This document shows positions 33,301 through 44,250 of a stretch of 64,000 nucleotides of DNA, piece after piece. Source of the DNA: Liolophura sinensis (Eukaryota > Mollusca > Polyplacophora > Chitonida > Chitonidae); assembly GCF_032854445.1 (NCBI RefSeq), contig NC_088295.1, positions 34,442,510-34,506,509 on the forward strand, written 5' to 3'. How positions within the stretch are numbered: the stretch's first letter is position 1; every line of letters begins with the position of its first letter. Both the position numbers and the translations under genes were made by a program. The notes beneath the pieces were generated by a model. It made no database searches. It was not told the origin of the DNA and worked only from the letters and a program-made list of their open reading frames with translations.

Positions 33301-33356
33301 GTAGCACTCTTCTCAATACTTACAGACACATCTTCAGGTAATTCTTCAGCCCACAT
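17873..33356 (-). CDS. EIF3L: Eukaryotic translation initiation factor 3 subunit L
   Basis: Eighteen exons, 5' to 3' on the minus strand: 33324-33356, 30602-30662, 29740-29887, 29221-29300, 28743-28804, 28442-28511, 26536-26609, 26239-26319, 25147-25237, 24730-24884, 23932-24102, 23348-23481, 21906-22005, 21523-21596, 21084-21180, 19500-19592, 18786-18866 and 17873-17902. Phases close to 544 residues (human 564). The protein is a PCI-type subunit of the cytoplasmic eIF3 complex, which recruits the 40S subunit to mRNA. Blocks close to human EIF3L include [39 protein letters not shown] and [18 protein letters not shown] near the end. The first exon encodes [11 protein letters not shown] and the last only ITHNLKQVQ. 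Both are poorly conserved and rest on splice consensus and phase. Introns carry several SINEs and a large minisatellite. Confidence 0.95.
18569..18746 (+). mobile_element. tRNA-derived SINE, family A (head truncated), in EIF3L intron 17
   Basis: Starts near the B-box-like GGTTCAAGTCC and runs through the family body to the tail ATCAAATAGATAAAT. It is antisense to EIF3L and lies about 40 bases downstream of the exon 17 donor. Confidence 0.8.
19881..20176 (-). mobile_element. tRNA-derived SINE, family B, in EIF3L intron 15
   Basis: Read on the minus strand, the head is tRNA-like (TATAGCAGTTGGTACAGC as A-box region, a decayed GGTTTATCC as B box). A long conserved body follows that ends in the reverse complement of GAGTGAGCGCTTGTTG. 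Four further copies or relatives in this window share the body, notably GTCATATGAC near one end and GCCGCCCCGCCCAAGCCA in the middle. It lies in the sense orientation within the EIF3L intron. Confidence 0.85.
20379..20502. repeat. 51-bp tandem repeat, about 2.4 units
   Basis: GCATTCAGACCATGTCTAC recurs at 20379, 20430 and 20481, exactly 51 bases apart, with few differences. Because 51 is a multiple of three the open frame survives across the units, but it lies within EIF3L intron 15 and has no other coding support. Confidence 0.8.
20953..21046 (-). mobile_element. SINE family A fragment in EIF3L intron 15
   Basis: Tail-side part of family A: TTGATTGGTGTTTTACG, the 'actcaagaatatttcactt' block and the GGAAACCGGGCAGAGC block. 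It is cut off after about 95 bases and lies close to the exon 15 donor. Confidence 0.75.
23766..23885 (+). mobile_element. SINE family A fragment in EIF3L intron 11
   Basis: Tail-side part: CAGCAACCTGTGGATGG, CCCACCATAATGCTGG, then the tail TTAGATAAATAAATAAA. It ends about 45 bases from the exon 11 donor. Confidence 0.75.
25405..26238 (-). repeat. 22 to 25-bp minisatellite, about 36 units, filling most of EIF3L intron 8
   Basis: On the transcribed (minus) strand the typical unit is GTGAGGTTTGCCCTATCCTG plus a few bases. I count about 36 units, most 22-24 bases long, the most regular between 25405 and 25830. The rightmost unit begins exactly at the exon 8/intron 8 junction, so the real 5' splice site GTGAGGTTTG is itself a repeat unit. 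The left part is the most uniform and the right part the most decayed. Confidence 0.9.
27323..27376. repeat. TA/CA microsatellite
   Basis: A run of (TA)n passing into (CA)n within EIF3L intron 6. Confidence 0.9.
31037..31208 (-). mobile_element. Decayed SINE family A copy in EIF3L intron 1
   Basis: The order of blocks is kept (TTTGATTGGTC, 'gaagaatatttcactt', GGCAGACCTTCCCA) but with many substitutions. This is an older copy than those at 3.7 or 51.6 kb. Confidence 0.65.
32950..33027 (-). mobile_element. SINE family A head fragment
   Basis: Only the tRNA-like head is left: on the minus strand CTCCGTGGCCGAGTGATTAG, then GCGCTAGC. It reads like a tRNA A-box region, but there is no anticodon arm or B box, so it is not a tRNA gene. 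Confidence 0.6.
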
Positions 33357-33442
33357 GCTTCCTCTTGATCTTTTCAATATGGCCAGCGAGTGCGATTGAA
33401 AAGCTAGGAGAGCCCTTAACAAGGGAGATCACTCTACACTGC

Positions 33443-34511
33443 TTTAAAGGACCTGGTATGGCTAGGCTTCGAATTGGCCCCACTACAAGGAACTGTGCCC
33501 TGCAAGAAGCGAAACTGACTCTGTGAGAGACAGCTGCTGACACACTCGTAAGGCAATTTCTTTTTTCTGTTCTACTTTACTTTTCTTTTCCTATTATATA
33601 GCAAGAATGCACTGAAGCTCATAAAATCGAAAAATTGGTAGCCTCCTCCAGTCACAATGAAATAAATTTTTTGCATTAGACACTGTAGAATGGTGAAAAT
33701 CACTGCACTACAAATTTAACTTTCTGAAAAATTCTTGAGCACGCAGTTAGGCACCAATCAATTAAATACATATATAAGAAATGTTCAGCCTTACACTTCC
33801 TCTACTCATAACATGTTCATTAATGTTAATCACAGCTAGAGGACCACATGTGCTCACAACCAGGATTCACGTATGATTCCACTATAGTTGTCACACAGTA
33901 CGTAATGCCATGGCTTAACAATTATCCATTCTAATTCATGGAAACACTTATTTAATGCAATACTGCCTACATCTTTACTCACACAAAAAGGATGTTGATA
34001 AAGGGAAAAAAGGTAAAAACCTGCTCTCCAGAGTGACTTGGTTAGTTCACAGTACTATGCAGGATTCCTAACAAACTTGGGCAGAAACACGGACTTTAAA
34101 GTTGCCAAAGTATAACAAAACTCATCACATTAAAAAGTGTATTTTTTACAAATGAACGTTTTTACATAAACATTAACCAAAACGAAACTTTAAAAGCACT
34201 TACAAACAGACAAGGGACAGTTTCATTAACGATATTTTTCTGCTTAACGTTGATCTTCATATTGTAAACAAAAAACACAGTGCCTCGTTTGATTGAAAAA
34301 TTGGCGTTTTTGATCGAGGGTGCATTTTTGGAGGGTTATTACTAAGCAACCATCTCTCTTATGGTCATATAACTTTCATGAGTGCTTCGACCAAAGTTTG
34401 TGCTTCTGTTTCGGAAATTTACAGAATTGTGCTAAAATTTCGAAATCTGTACTTTCTTATCCTACGTCTCTGGGGCCGATTCTCCACCTTACCATGCCAG
34501 GTCCTTTATTT
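33443..34511. repeat. About 42-bp inverted repeat flanking 1 kb at the EIF3L 5' end
   Basis: The left arm (about 33443-33485) begins TAAAGGACCTGGTATGGC. The reverse complement of the right arm (about 34469-34511) begins TAAAGGACCTGGCATGGT. They agree at roughly three positions in four over 42 bases, by eye. They may be remnant ends of a DNA element or two copies of a dispersed repeat. Confidence 0.55.
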
Positions 34512-35408
34512 GTTTAATCATTGGCTCAGTTGTAGAGTGCTCATAGCTGCCTTGTAAATAATGATACGTACATATACTTCGTTTCACTGGGTCATAGATT
34601 GCAATCGTTGATTGGCTAATGGTTTTATTTGTTGATCTGTAGATTGTTGAAAAGACTCTGTTGTTGTTAATAAAAATGCATCATAAAGAACCGTGGTCGG
34701 TTTGACGTCAAGAGAAACACGTACCGCAGTTTTACGTCAGACGGTGACGTCATGCTTATGACGCTGTTCACTTATGGCGTAGGTCTAATCCACATAACTG
34801 TTATGCTGAACATGACAAAGTCAACGTCAACACTGTCTACAGGTAAAGCTTCATGTCAAATATGATAATGCAATACCAAATGTGTTCTTGCTATTGGCAA
34901 CATATGCATTCCGCAATGTTGATTAAATATGAACGTCTGCATATCATTTGATACAGTAGACCTACATACATGTATGCCTACGTCGGTGGTACAGTTTGGT
35001 AAGCAATAGTTAAAGGCATTGCGCATGGACTTCGTTACATTTCTACCCAACCTGCAACGCACTCCATGTCTTTTCATAGACAATTGTGGCACAAAAGTAA
35101 GAAGAAATGTAAAAACTAATTGTGAAATATGTTGTATCATGTTGTTGAAGCGAAAGAAATAACACAAAAGAATATGATAGTTTATACAATAACCGGTAAA
35201 TCTTACATCAACACATATTACTGACGTATGCGTGATTATCACGTTAAAAACGACAGGAAGGGCAACACTACAGCTGTAATGGGAGATTCGAGGACAAGCT
35301 ACACAGATAGTCCTATTGACTGTAGAACAGATCGTTTTCTTTTGTGCCGTTGCAGTGTACTTCATATATGTTTTACGAGCACACGTACATCGACAAATAT
35401 GACGTTAT

Positions 35409-35478
35409 AAAGGAAAGGATAAATGAGTTCACAGCTTTGGAATGTCTTGATACATAAGAGTTTTACGAGTTGCCCATT
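35409..35478. repeat. Dispersed about 70-bp repeat, copy 1
   Basis: Shares AAATGAGTTCACAGCTTTGG and its flanks, including a final CCCATT, with 63523-63597 in the same orientation, over 28 kb away. The family is unknown to me. Confidence 0.6.
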
Positions 35479-35713
35479 AAACTCACAGAAATCACGGTAC
35501 GTTACATCTTCAGCACAATCTACCTATTTAAAGTGTAATGAGAGACCAATGATGTGTATTTCACACACGCGCATCGCAATTGTTTAGATTCTGTTTGGGC
35601 TTTAGCACTCACTTCTCAGCGCACTATATGTAGGCCTACATGGTTTGCTTTTTTAAATACCGATACATACAATGTACATGTACTTATCGCTTTTGTATCA
35701 TTGTCTTGTGCAG

Positions 35714-38700
35714 CCGCCAGTCATGGATATTGAAGAATATACTGCCGACACATGGGAGACGGATATAGGTATGTTTTAAATACCATATAACCGTGTGTAG
35801 AAAAAAAAATATTTGTGTGTGTGCTGTTTGTGCTATCTATTATTAAGGGAGATATTGCCGGGCATTTCTTCATGTTAAAGAACATCAGTGCACGAAGACT
35901 GTATATAACATAACTTACATTGCTCGTTCCTTGAGCTAATTACATATTTAGGCATACTCACTTTTTTCACTTCCTCATCTCTACTTACATAGCTTAGTCG
36001 TTGTATTGGGGAGCTATTCTCTGTTAAAATGGATACAATACAACAGAATTAATTTGTGCTTGCACCTTAAACATTACACCTCTGCATGTGGGCAATGATT
36101 AAAACTTGTACTGAGAGGATATCTTCTGTCAGGATGGATATATATAGTAAATAGTTTATCATTCGGTGAACGTTATATCTGTAGAGAGTAGTACCAATTG
36201 GAGCTATTCTCTGTTATACAGGGTTTCCCAGAAGTCGCGCACCATCCAGGTTGAGGTTGAATGCTTGAGCTACAGAGTGGTGTGTTGCCCCATCTCTTCC
36301 AAACATAAAAACCAATTCAACTCTTTCTTATACTGTTAGTTCATTAGCCATAATTAACTCAGAAAGAGAGAAAAAAAATTAAAATCAGTATTAAATCTGA
36401 AACCCAGAAAAAAAAATGAAAATTAGGATGGTGCAAGACTTCTGGGACACCCTGTATAATGCGTAGCGCACCTATCATTCTCTGTGCGTTATATATGTAA
36501 ACAAACTTGCAGTTGTTGTATCAGTTAGGTGCTATGTATTGTCAGTTGTAATGGTTGATAGTCTACCATCCTTTGTAGGTTGTCCTTATGGGTAGACTAC
36601 ATCTTAACCATTGCAGCCTGTTGAGGAACTATTCTCTGTGTTAGACTGGTATATGCCATACATCTTAACTATTGTAGCCTGTTGAGGAGCTATTATCTGT
36701 GTTAGACTGGTATATGCCATACATCTTAACCATTGTAGCCTGTTGAGGAGCTATTCTCTGTGTTAGAGTGGTATAGGTCATGCACGTTGCCTCTGCTGGA
36801 ACAACCTTACTGTGACACTGAGAGGCTACAGACCTACTGTAAATCTCCTTTTCGTCTTCTAAAGCACTTTTTCCCATGGAATTTACACATACAATTATTA
36901 TGAAAATGACGCTAACATGATTTATTTGTGTCACTAAAAAGACAAGCTTCATAAAACTGTTCAAATTATTCATCTACATCCGATAATTCTGTCAGAGTTT
37001 TGTCAAAATATTGGCCACAGAGGAGGATGAAGATTTATTATGTATTCTTCATTTTTTTTTACTGATAGGCACAGTATCAGTATATATACTGCTTATTCCT
37101 TCAGACACATCTAACCTAGCAGCTTACATATGGTACTGATGGATAGTACTTAGTGTACGTGTACCAAACTGTTCATTAGACGTTGTTGTCATTTGTTAAA
37201 CCAGACAGTATACTTTATCCATCTTTACATTGCATGTCGCTTTATGTAGGTACTGCCTGCAATATTCTCCTGACCTTCGAATGTAGGCTGGCCGGCTGTA
37301 CCACGTGGTCACAGCCCCTATTGATCTCTGGGGAGATATAGACTCTCACCTGGGGCTCGAAGAGGAGAGACATGCCCCTTATCAAGTCTACAACACTAGG
37401 GTCGACCATCTGAGAAGACTGACCCAGTCTGCAGGGGAGCTATTCCGTGTCCAGGTACCTGAGTACAGGTGTACGAACGACCAGTGTCTCTCACAGCTCC
37501 AATACAGAACGGGTAGATGAGCCCCACTGCGCCAGTCCATGGCAGGCATGTCTGGATATCAAACTGAGGAACACCAAGAAGAGGAATATCCCGCCGCCAA
37601 GAGTTGTACCCGGACAGCCAGATGCCAAACCAAACCTAGGCAAACCAGATACCAAGCCAAAAACGGTAAGCGTGGTTTAGTTATAAGTTATAAACGATGT
37701 ACAGCCGAGCGTTCTTTCAAAAATATTGCTCAATTAAACGTTTTCAGATTTTCGGTGTATCGAATTTCATGTATTTCACAGTTCCCCTTTATAACTTGAC
37801 ATGAGTATTAATATACACTTACAAAAACACTAAATGCAAGGTAAGATTTTGTGAATATGTGAAACATTGGATACGTTGTACATGATAGTATGGATTTCTT
37901 TTCTTATTGTATAGGCTTTTGTGGCAATGATGAAAGAAGCAGGTTTTTTCACATGGGGGAATACCCAGTTACGAGGCCCTACATTGTCATTCGCGGTTTG
38001 CCAAACAATCAAACAAAACGCCTGCCATATTTTCCTGAAATTCGGCTCCAACTTCCATCCAAGATGGTTTCCAATGCCAAAGAAACTGGCAGAATGGAGG
38101 AAGACAGAAATCCGGAAACAGCACCTATGAGAGTGAAGAAAACTACTTCGTGTGAACGAAACATCGTTGTTGAAACAGTCATTTATAAAACTGAAAAGGA
38201 TCAAATCAAACCAGAAACTAAGGACGAAATCACCAGACGAAGGGGAAAGCCAAGGTCAAGGAATCCCAATGTCAAAGTAATTCAGGTCAAACCGATAAAG
38301 GACCAAGAAAAAAGACATGCCTCGCCCAGACCTAAAACATCAATCGGATGAAGACTTTACCTGATAATGTCTGACCTAACCAAAAGCACTGACCAGTCTG
38401 GACACTGTCCGGAGAGGACTGTTCCTTCCTGGCAACGGGTCTCAGAGGAATGATGATATGAGTGGACACAGAGTGTCCAAACCGAAAAGTCTGACTAGAG
38501 TAAAGCAGACTATCAGCGGACTTGGACGGAAATTTCACTCCCTAGTCACATCTTGTACGTCACCCATCTCAACCTAAGAGCATGGGCAATAAAAGACCAT
38601 TTTAAATTTAGCACCTAAAATAACATTTATATGTTTTTTTGTGACGTCTTAGTAGACAAAGACAATCAATATTTTTGTCGTTATTATAATTTGTCTCATA

Positions 38701-38723
38701 TTTTGTAACCTTTGCTAAATAAA
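35714..38723 (+). CDS. Uncharacterised spliced, polyadenylated unit; coding frame unresolved
   Basis: I do not recognise the product. Three exons are supported by splice signals: 35714-35768 (after TTGTGCAG; ATG at 35723 giving MDIEEYTADTWETDI, donor GTATGT), 37250 or 37287 to 37668 (donor GTAAGC) and 37915 to the poly(A) signal AATAAA at 38718-38723. Exon 1 leaves one base over and the 37250 acceptor accepts it, but that frame stops after about 30 codons. The longer frame in exon 2 (about 78 codons from 37287, with RVQVPEYRCTNDQC) has the wrong phase for exon 1. It meets a TGA at 37518, reopens and joins exon 3 in phase, continuing to 38351 in a Lys/Arg-rich tail. A second open frame through late exon 2 and exon 3 also fits a splice. 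It may be a real gene with a missed exon or indel, a decayed gene or a non-coding RNA. Confidence 0.4.
36000..36790. repeat. Degenerate tandem repeat with a clear 61-bp array at its right end
   Basis: The motif GAGCTATTCTCTGTTA recurs loosely from about 36008. From 36597 to 36785 there are three clear 61-bp units (CATCTTAAC at 36600, 36661 and 36722). The MITE described separately sits in the middle of this region, directly after one copy of the motif. Confidence 0.75.
36215..36458. mobile_element. Non-autonomous DNA transposon (MITE) with about 33-bp terminal inverted repeats
   Basis: The left end reads TATACAGGGTTTCCCAGAAG. The reverse complement of the right end reads TATACAGGGTGTCCCAGAAG. 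The two ends match over about 33 bases with only two or three differences. The body is about 240 bases, A-rich and non-coding. A TA or TATA target duplication is consistent with a Tc1/mariner-like mover, but the superfamily is inferred from the ends only. Confidence 0.8.
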
Positions 38724-39051
38724 CTTTGAAATGTGAGGAAAAAAGTCTAGTGGCTGTAATTACGTATCACCACGACAAGAGACCCAAGAGGAGTAACATT
38801 TAATGGGATCCCTTATGGTAGTGTATAAGACTACGAAAACATGGTCATATCAGAGCAACCCATCCACGGTCGTTGTATTGCCATGGTCATGTCACACTCT
38901 ACTACCTTTTTTTCGACCTATCACGCTTACTTTTTTTTCGAATCAACATTAGAAGAAATATACATGGCTTAAATTAGCCACATTATTTATTTAAGCCTAC
39001 TTAAAAAAAAGGAAACCAATAAAAACTATCCTTATCATCTTTTACATATAC

Positions 39052-39315
39052 AGTTATTTATTTCATTGGTGTTTTACGATTTTCGGTGCTCAAGAATATT
39101 TCACTTATACGACGGCGGCCAGTATTATGTTATGTTGGGAGGAAACCAGACGGAGCACGGGTGAGTGGGGGGGAGCCCACGACAATCAGCAGGTTGCTGC
39201 AGATCTTCCCACGTACAGCCGAAGAGGAAGTAAACATAAGCTGGACGAACTCACAGCGACCACATTGGTGAGAAGCTGCTGGCGTGCTAACCACCTCGGG
39301 AACCGGAGGCCTTTT
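39052..39315 (-). mobile_element. tRNA-derived SINE, family A, near full length
   Basis: Runs from the tail side (TTATTTATTTCATTGGTG) to the decayed tRNA-like head near AACCGGAGGCC. There are small insertions compared with the copy at 3.7 kb. The open frames across it belong to the repeat. Confidence 0.8.
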
Positions 39316-40311
39316 TCACACATACAGTGTGTTCTCCAATCGGGTATTCCTCGTACCAGGAGGCGGAAACAAGAGGTCAAGCTTGAGATATGTGTACTCT
39401 GATTTCAATGCCCTCACCCAATCTCCAGGAACTTGGAAAGATATATGAATAACATATAAACTGCATAGCTTGTTTGAACACTGTTGTGGAAACTTTCTGT
39501 GATTATTGACCCTGGAGCGTCCATTATATGGGTAGCGATTTGTGTACAAATACTGTGATGGCTAGTTAAATTGCTTTTGACCTGGGCTCGTCTTTATTAA
39601 GCAAATTATCATTTAAGTCATTAAATGAAAGTGTTTAAATAGCCAAACTGTAAACATGAGAGAACTCCAATTGAGGTTAGTACATTGTTCTGTAGCAAAG
39701 CAACAGTGTACCAAGTGTAAACTTTCTAGAGCAAAAAAATTATTATGACTGTTTAGGCCTTAAGACGTTTTATAAATATGGACCGAGACTCATTACCTTT
39801 AACACTACTTTGGTCACGTGGCGACTGTGTCTCCTCGTAACAAGGCGGGTCCCAGTGCCAAAATATTTGCAGTGCTGCTTCACAATGACACCATGACGAC
39901 GACACCAGACATAACACCTCACCCATGAAATAACAAAATTCCGGACCCACCTGTATTCAGATTGTTTGGTCATAAGCTCAGTGTCGAACTAGGAAGCACC
40001 AAGTTGTTAACTCTGAATTCTTGAAATTCATAAACAGATGTATACCTGAGTGTAAGTTTCGTTCCACGGTAATGTATAACTTGTATTAAATTCAGCTGTA
40101 AAGTAAAATGACTTCTGTGCATGTTACAGGAGGGTTTCTTTCATTTATTAGCATATTGTTTAATCTAACAGTAAGAGCTTTTAATTATGGACGTAATTTT
40201 CTGAGTGAATCAGGTACTTTCGGAGGTATCTTTTGTTGTGCTGTTTCAAGGTTAGGGTACATCCTGCGAGATGCATCGCGTCTTGTGGAAAGTCTTTCTT
40301 TGACCACATCC

Positions 40312-43300
40312 TCATGCCATGTTGTTCTCTTGAATATTGACAGAAACATTTCTCAATGATTTCTGTGAAGAGAAAAACAGGAGCAATTGATGGAGGCAAA
40401 CATATTTTGTACCGTTTTGTCCAACTTATGGCTGGGCATGAACAGATATATAAAATCGCCTTAATTAGAATATGACTTCAAAGGAACAACAGGTAATCTC
40501 AGCGGTACATCAAACACTGTATCTACGAGAGTAGTTTTATTCAATACATTCATCTTTCTTATACAGGCTGCACAGTGATATGGTGACGAAATACTGTATC
40601 GCACACAAGATAATTAGTCAAACTCTACACACATTGAAATTTCGTGATTTAGGGATTAGGCCATAACTAACTTTTGATTTTACCTGTTTGTGATTAGACT
40701 GACAGCCTGGAGGGGGGACAAACACACTGGGGTCTTTAATGCCAGGAGTGAAGCTCGTAAACACAGCCATCATGGATGATTTAGCTACAAAATAAACAAA
40801 TATCTGTATGGTGAAAAACTGAGTGGGTATAATTTGTTTTGACAAACTCTGTGACTGACGCCATGGGGACAGTTTCACTAATGATCCAATGAGTAGTTGG
40901 TTCCTGAAGTGTGTCAAATCCTGAATTATTTCCAGATTTCTTATACCATTCAATGATTATTTCATAAGGTCATGAGTTCGTAAGCAACAGATAATTAAGC
41001 CAAAACCTAAAATACTGAAAGGAAATTTTAGAATTGGACTTTGATGCGAGTTATATGTGTACATCTATCTGCATGCCAACATACCGTCTTTAGTCAGCGT
41101 GATCACCGCCTCAGCTAATGGCGTACAGTCGCCCTGGCTAAGGGCTATCGTGATGTTTGTATTCCAGCCAGCCATAAAGAAGTTCCAAGAATCGAAAGCT
41201 ATTTGGTTGTTCCCTCCGCCCATGTAAGAAGATCCCAGATACTGAGCATTATCTGTTGTAAACCAATTACATATACATCATAATCGTATTTTCACAGCGC
41301 AAGTGACATTGGTTAATGTCTTGAAACACAACACTAGCTATTTGTGTAACATTTATATATTTATTCCTGCTTTGTCAAATGTAGTTGACTTAATGTGAAG
41401 TATAACAATGAGTGCGTGGTTGGGTTTAATGTCGTACTTAACAATTTTTCAGTCATATGACGACGAAAGAGTCCTTAGAATGCATGTAATGTGCATCCTT
41501 GTTGCAGGACGGATTTCCACCGCTCCTTTATCTAGTGCTGCTTCACTGAGCCTTACCGAAGGCAAGTAAGCCGCCCCACCCAAGCCATTATAGTGATCAG
41601 TTATCAACCAGTCGTTACACTTTCCCTTAATGCTGAACGTCAAGTGAGGACGCTACAACTTCCTTTTTTAAAGAACGCTCTACCAACTAAGCCATAGTAT
41701 TATAATGAGAAAAGGCTGCCATATATTATTTGGGAACACTCAACAGCTCTCTATATATAGGTGTAAATCACAGGCAAAGCTTGCCTTATGCTTCCATATA
41801 CTCTAATTACTATGACATGCTTTAACGACGTTCAGTTGTTAATTTATTTTTTTTATTTATTTATTTGATTGGTGTTTCACGCCGTATTCAAGACTACACC
41901 ACTTATGCCACGGAAACTTCTCACACATCAATGAAGCAGATAAATAAAGTAAACATGCTTAAATGGTACAATTGTAACAGCTCACCAGGAACACACCTTG
42001 GTACCATTTCCAGAAACACTGAAGATTCGGTGCAATTTAACCCGTCTATGTTGTACTCTCTCTTCTGCAAAAAAAAAAGAAAAAAAAAACACAGAGAAAA
42101 CAAAAATAGGCAAAACATTTATAAGATTGTTTATTTTCGTTAGGACATCATTTGTGCACCAGACATGTAAAGTCATCCGTTCAGCCGTCCATTAATTATG
42201 CATCTTTATGATTAGGCAGGAATCTCTTGCAGGCATCTATACACACACATTCGGTTTTCGCTATTAGTTGGTCAGCTGTTGTCTCTTTATCCAAAAATTG
42301 CATAGATTAATCCCGTAGTTATACAATCTCCAAAACTATAGTAATCTATATATCTTACCTATATACCTCCAATGTGCACTACCTGGCGAGGTTATATTTT
42401 AACAGTGTCTTCTAATATATTCTATGCCATATTTCCTCCTCACACAAAACAAACAAGAAGACAGGTCCACCTCATGGAATCATGGACGGGACATACCAAT
42501 AGTTTCTAACATGTGTTTCCAAAAGAACTGTGTTTAAAGGCAGCGAAATTAGCTGTTCGAATCGAAAGATACTAAAGAATGTGTAACTTACATTCCAAAA
42601 GTCTATGATAAACTTGGAGTCGGTCGATTCCCCGTCATAATGAGTCGAGACAGCCATTTTCTTGCTCACGTGGTCCACTGATATGCGCTTTGTTCCCTGT
42701 GTAACGTATAATAAACCAGTCAGCATATTTATAGCGTCATGTATACTCTTTCTTTTGTTTCCAATGAGATAAAGCTATCGTACCGAAACGCAGCCATCGT
42801 TCAAGGTTTTGAACTCCCAACTTATACATTTTCAATGGGGTATCTTTTCCCGCGCAATGGTGACTCGAGTCCAAGTCAGACTCACCATTGTTCTCTTTGC
42901 TCACAAAACCCTCATCCCAATGGCAGCAATGAACAATAGACTACATAAAGCTTCCCGTATTACTTCAGGCGGGAAATGCCTACATTTTTATTGAGAGAAC
43001 AAACATGACTGACTTACAAGTTGATTGACGGCTAGGTTGGATCACTAAAATGGAGCCAGCTTCAAAACTAATCACGATCATAGTTTATTTATTTATTTAT
43101 TTGACCATGGTTTAACTTTATATACTCGACTAACTGTGACGATGTGTTGAGGAAACCGAATATGTAGATGAGTCAGAAGAAAACCATCGCTCTTCAAAGA
43201 TACCTGACGAGCATTTTCTACATGCACTACAATGATGTAGCTTGAATGAATAAATATACCCACCACACGGATGTGTGAAGACTGTGCCGAGATATAGCTG

Positions 43301-43413
43301 TCAGTGTTTCCCATTATGGCCTCCCACTGATTCATCATACAACATGGCTTCGGCATCGCTTTGACTAAGCACACGTGGCCCAGAAGGGCTAAAGTTGCCA
43401 AACAGAGCCACAT
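40312..43413 (-). CDS. Ependymin-related secreted glycoprotein, copy 1
   Basis: Six exons: 43264-43413, 42592-42696, 41986-42064, 41085-41252, 40684-40784 and 40312-40362, giving 217 residues. The ependymin-related family consists of secreted, often lysosomal or extracellular glycoproteins that bind calcium or lipids. A signal peptide (MWLCLATLALLGHVCLVKA) is followed by KPCCMMNQWEA, the family's Cys and Trp-Glu start. Further family-like parts are INFxxxW-type KFIIDFWN, LNCTESS with a Cys and N-glycosylation site, YLGSSYMGG, NITIALSQGDCTP (another glycosylation site and Cys) and DPSVFVPPPGC. I chose the internal ATG at 43413 because the upstream frame from 43518 is not signal-like. The last exon has a strong acceptor and shares an LxxVSV pattern with the neighbour's last exon. 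Exon lengths and phases match the second copy. The exact function is unknown. Confidence 0.8.
41407..41702 (-). mobile_element. tRNA-derived SINE, family B, in intron 3 of ependymin-related copy 1
   Basis: Near full-length family B body (GTCATATGACGACG, GTTGCAGGACGGATTTCCA, GTAAGCCGCCCCACC) with a short tRNA-like head (GGCTTAGTTGGTAGAGCG on the minus strand). It is in the sense orientation to the host gene. Confidence 0.85.
41847..41910 (-). mobile_element. SINE family A tail fragment
   Basis: A TTTATTTATTTATTTGATTG tail followed by GGTGTTTCACGCCGTATTCA, then lost. It lies 80 to 140 bases downstream of the exon 3 donor of the ependymin-related gene. Confidence 0.7.
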
Positions 43414-43739
43414 CGTTTTACAATCCGTGCGTGCGATCCTCTCTAATATCCCTAATGCCTCTCTAACATGCACGTGTCCTGTGGCCACGCACGTTGCTGA
43501 CTTGCAGATTTTACCCATAACGTCACGTAAAAAAAAAAAAAATTAAAAATAGATACGACCCACTTTTAACCAATATTTATAAAGATAGAGTATTCTTTGA
43601 CCTAAAATGTAATGATAAGCGTTTCTGTTAGATACACGACCTGTTTTACCTCGAATGACCCGCATGTCACTTTGTACGTGATATATCCGTACAGGCTACT
43701 ATGGAAGCCAGGTGAGGACATCTCGCCCCGCGCCCTGCG

Positions 43740-43910
43740 TTCCACCAATATGATAGATATTTCAGCTCGCTCAGCAGATAAATCTCTATATCAAGTGGAA
43801 AAGTTTGTCAGTTACTTGCCAAAGGCGAGTGGTATCCGCCGTCATACAATGAAATATTACGGCGTACGGCGTTAAATCCCAATCAAATAGATATGTAAAT
43901 AAAAAAGGAA
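43740..43910 (+). mobile_element. SINE fragment of a further family
   Basis: Contains the typical lophotrochozoan SINE end (CTTGCCAAAGGCGAGTGG, GGCGTACGGCGTTAAATCCC, then AATCAAATAGATATG). It lies just upstream of ependymin-related copy 1. The open frame across it is not a gene. Confidence 0.6.
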
Positions 43911-43966
43911 TAAAGGATAAAGATCATTCAAATTTGAATACATTGCGCCGTTACCACGAATTTACT

Positions 43967-44250
43967 TCGGTTTGTCTGATTGGGTTTTAACGCCACTTTT
44001 AACAATATTTCGGTCATATGACGACGGAGTCATGTCCTTGTAGCAGGCCAAACCCATTGCCGACATATTTATAGCGCTGCCTCACTGAAACGTCATACAC
44101 CAGACACGCCTTCCCTTTCCAATCACATTATACTGACACCAGGGCGACCAGTATACTTAGCCTATTTCTGCTGAGCCCCATCCTTAGGTATGATTCAATT
44201 CGGGACTGAGCCCCGATCTACTCTATACGAAGAATTTACTTTCGGAGCAC
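43967..44250 (-). mobile_element. Divergent SINE related to family B
   Basis: Shares TTTCGGTCATATGACGACGG and GCGCTGCCTCACTGAAACG with family B but differs in the middle and head. It may be an older copy or a subfamily. It lies between the two ependymin-related genes. Confidence 0.6.

Noticed and set aside
34856-35365. 169-codon minus-strand open frame upstream of the unidentified gene
   Set aside because: Long for chance, but it has no recognisable domain, no splice signals and no poly(A) context. Conservation data would be needed to revive it.
43414-43518. N-terminal extension of ependymin-related copy 1 starting at 43518
   Set aside because: It would place 35 non-hydrophobic residues before an excellent signal peptide. 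The internal ATG matches exon 1 of the paralogue in length (150 against 149 bases).
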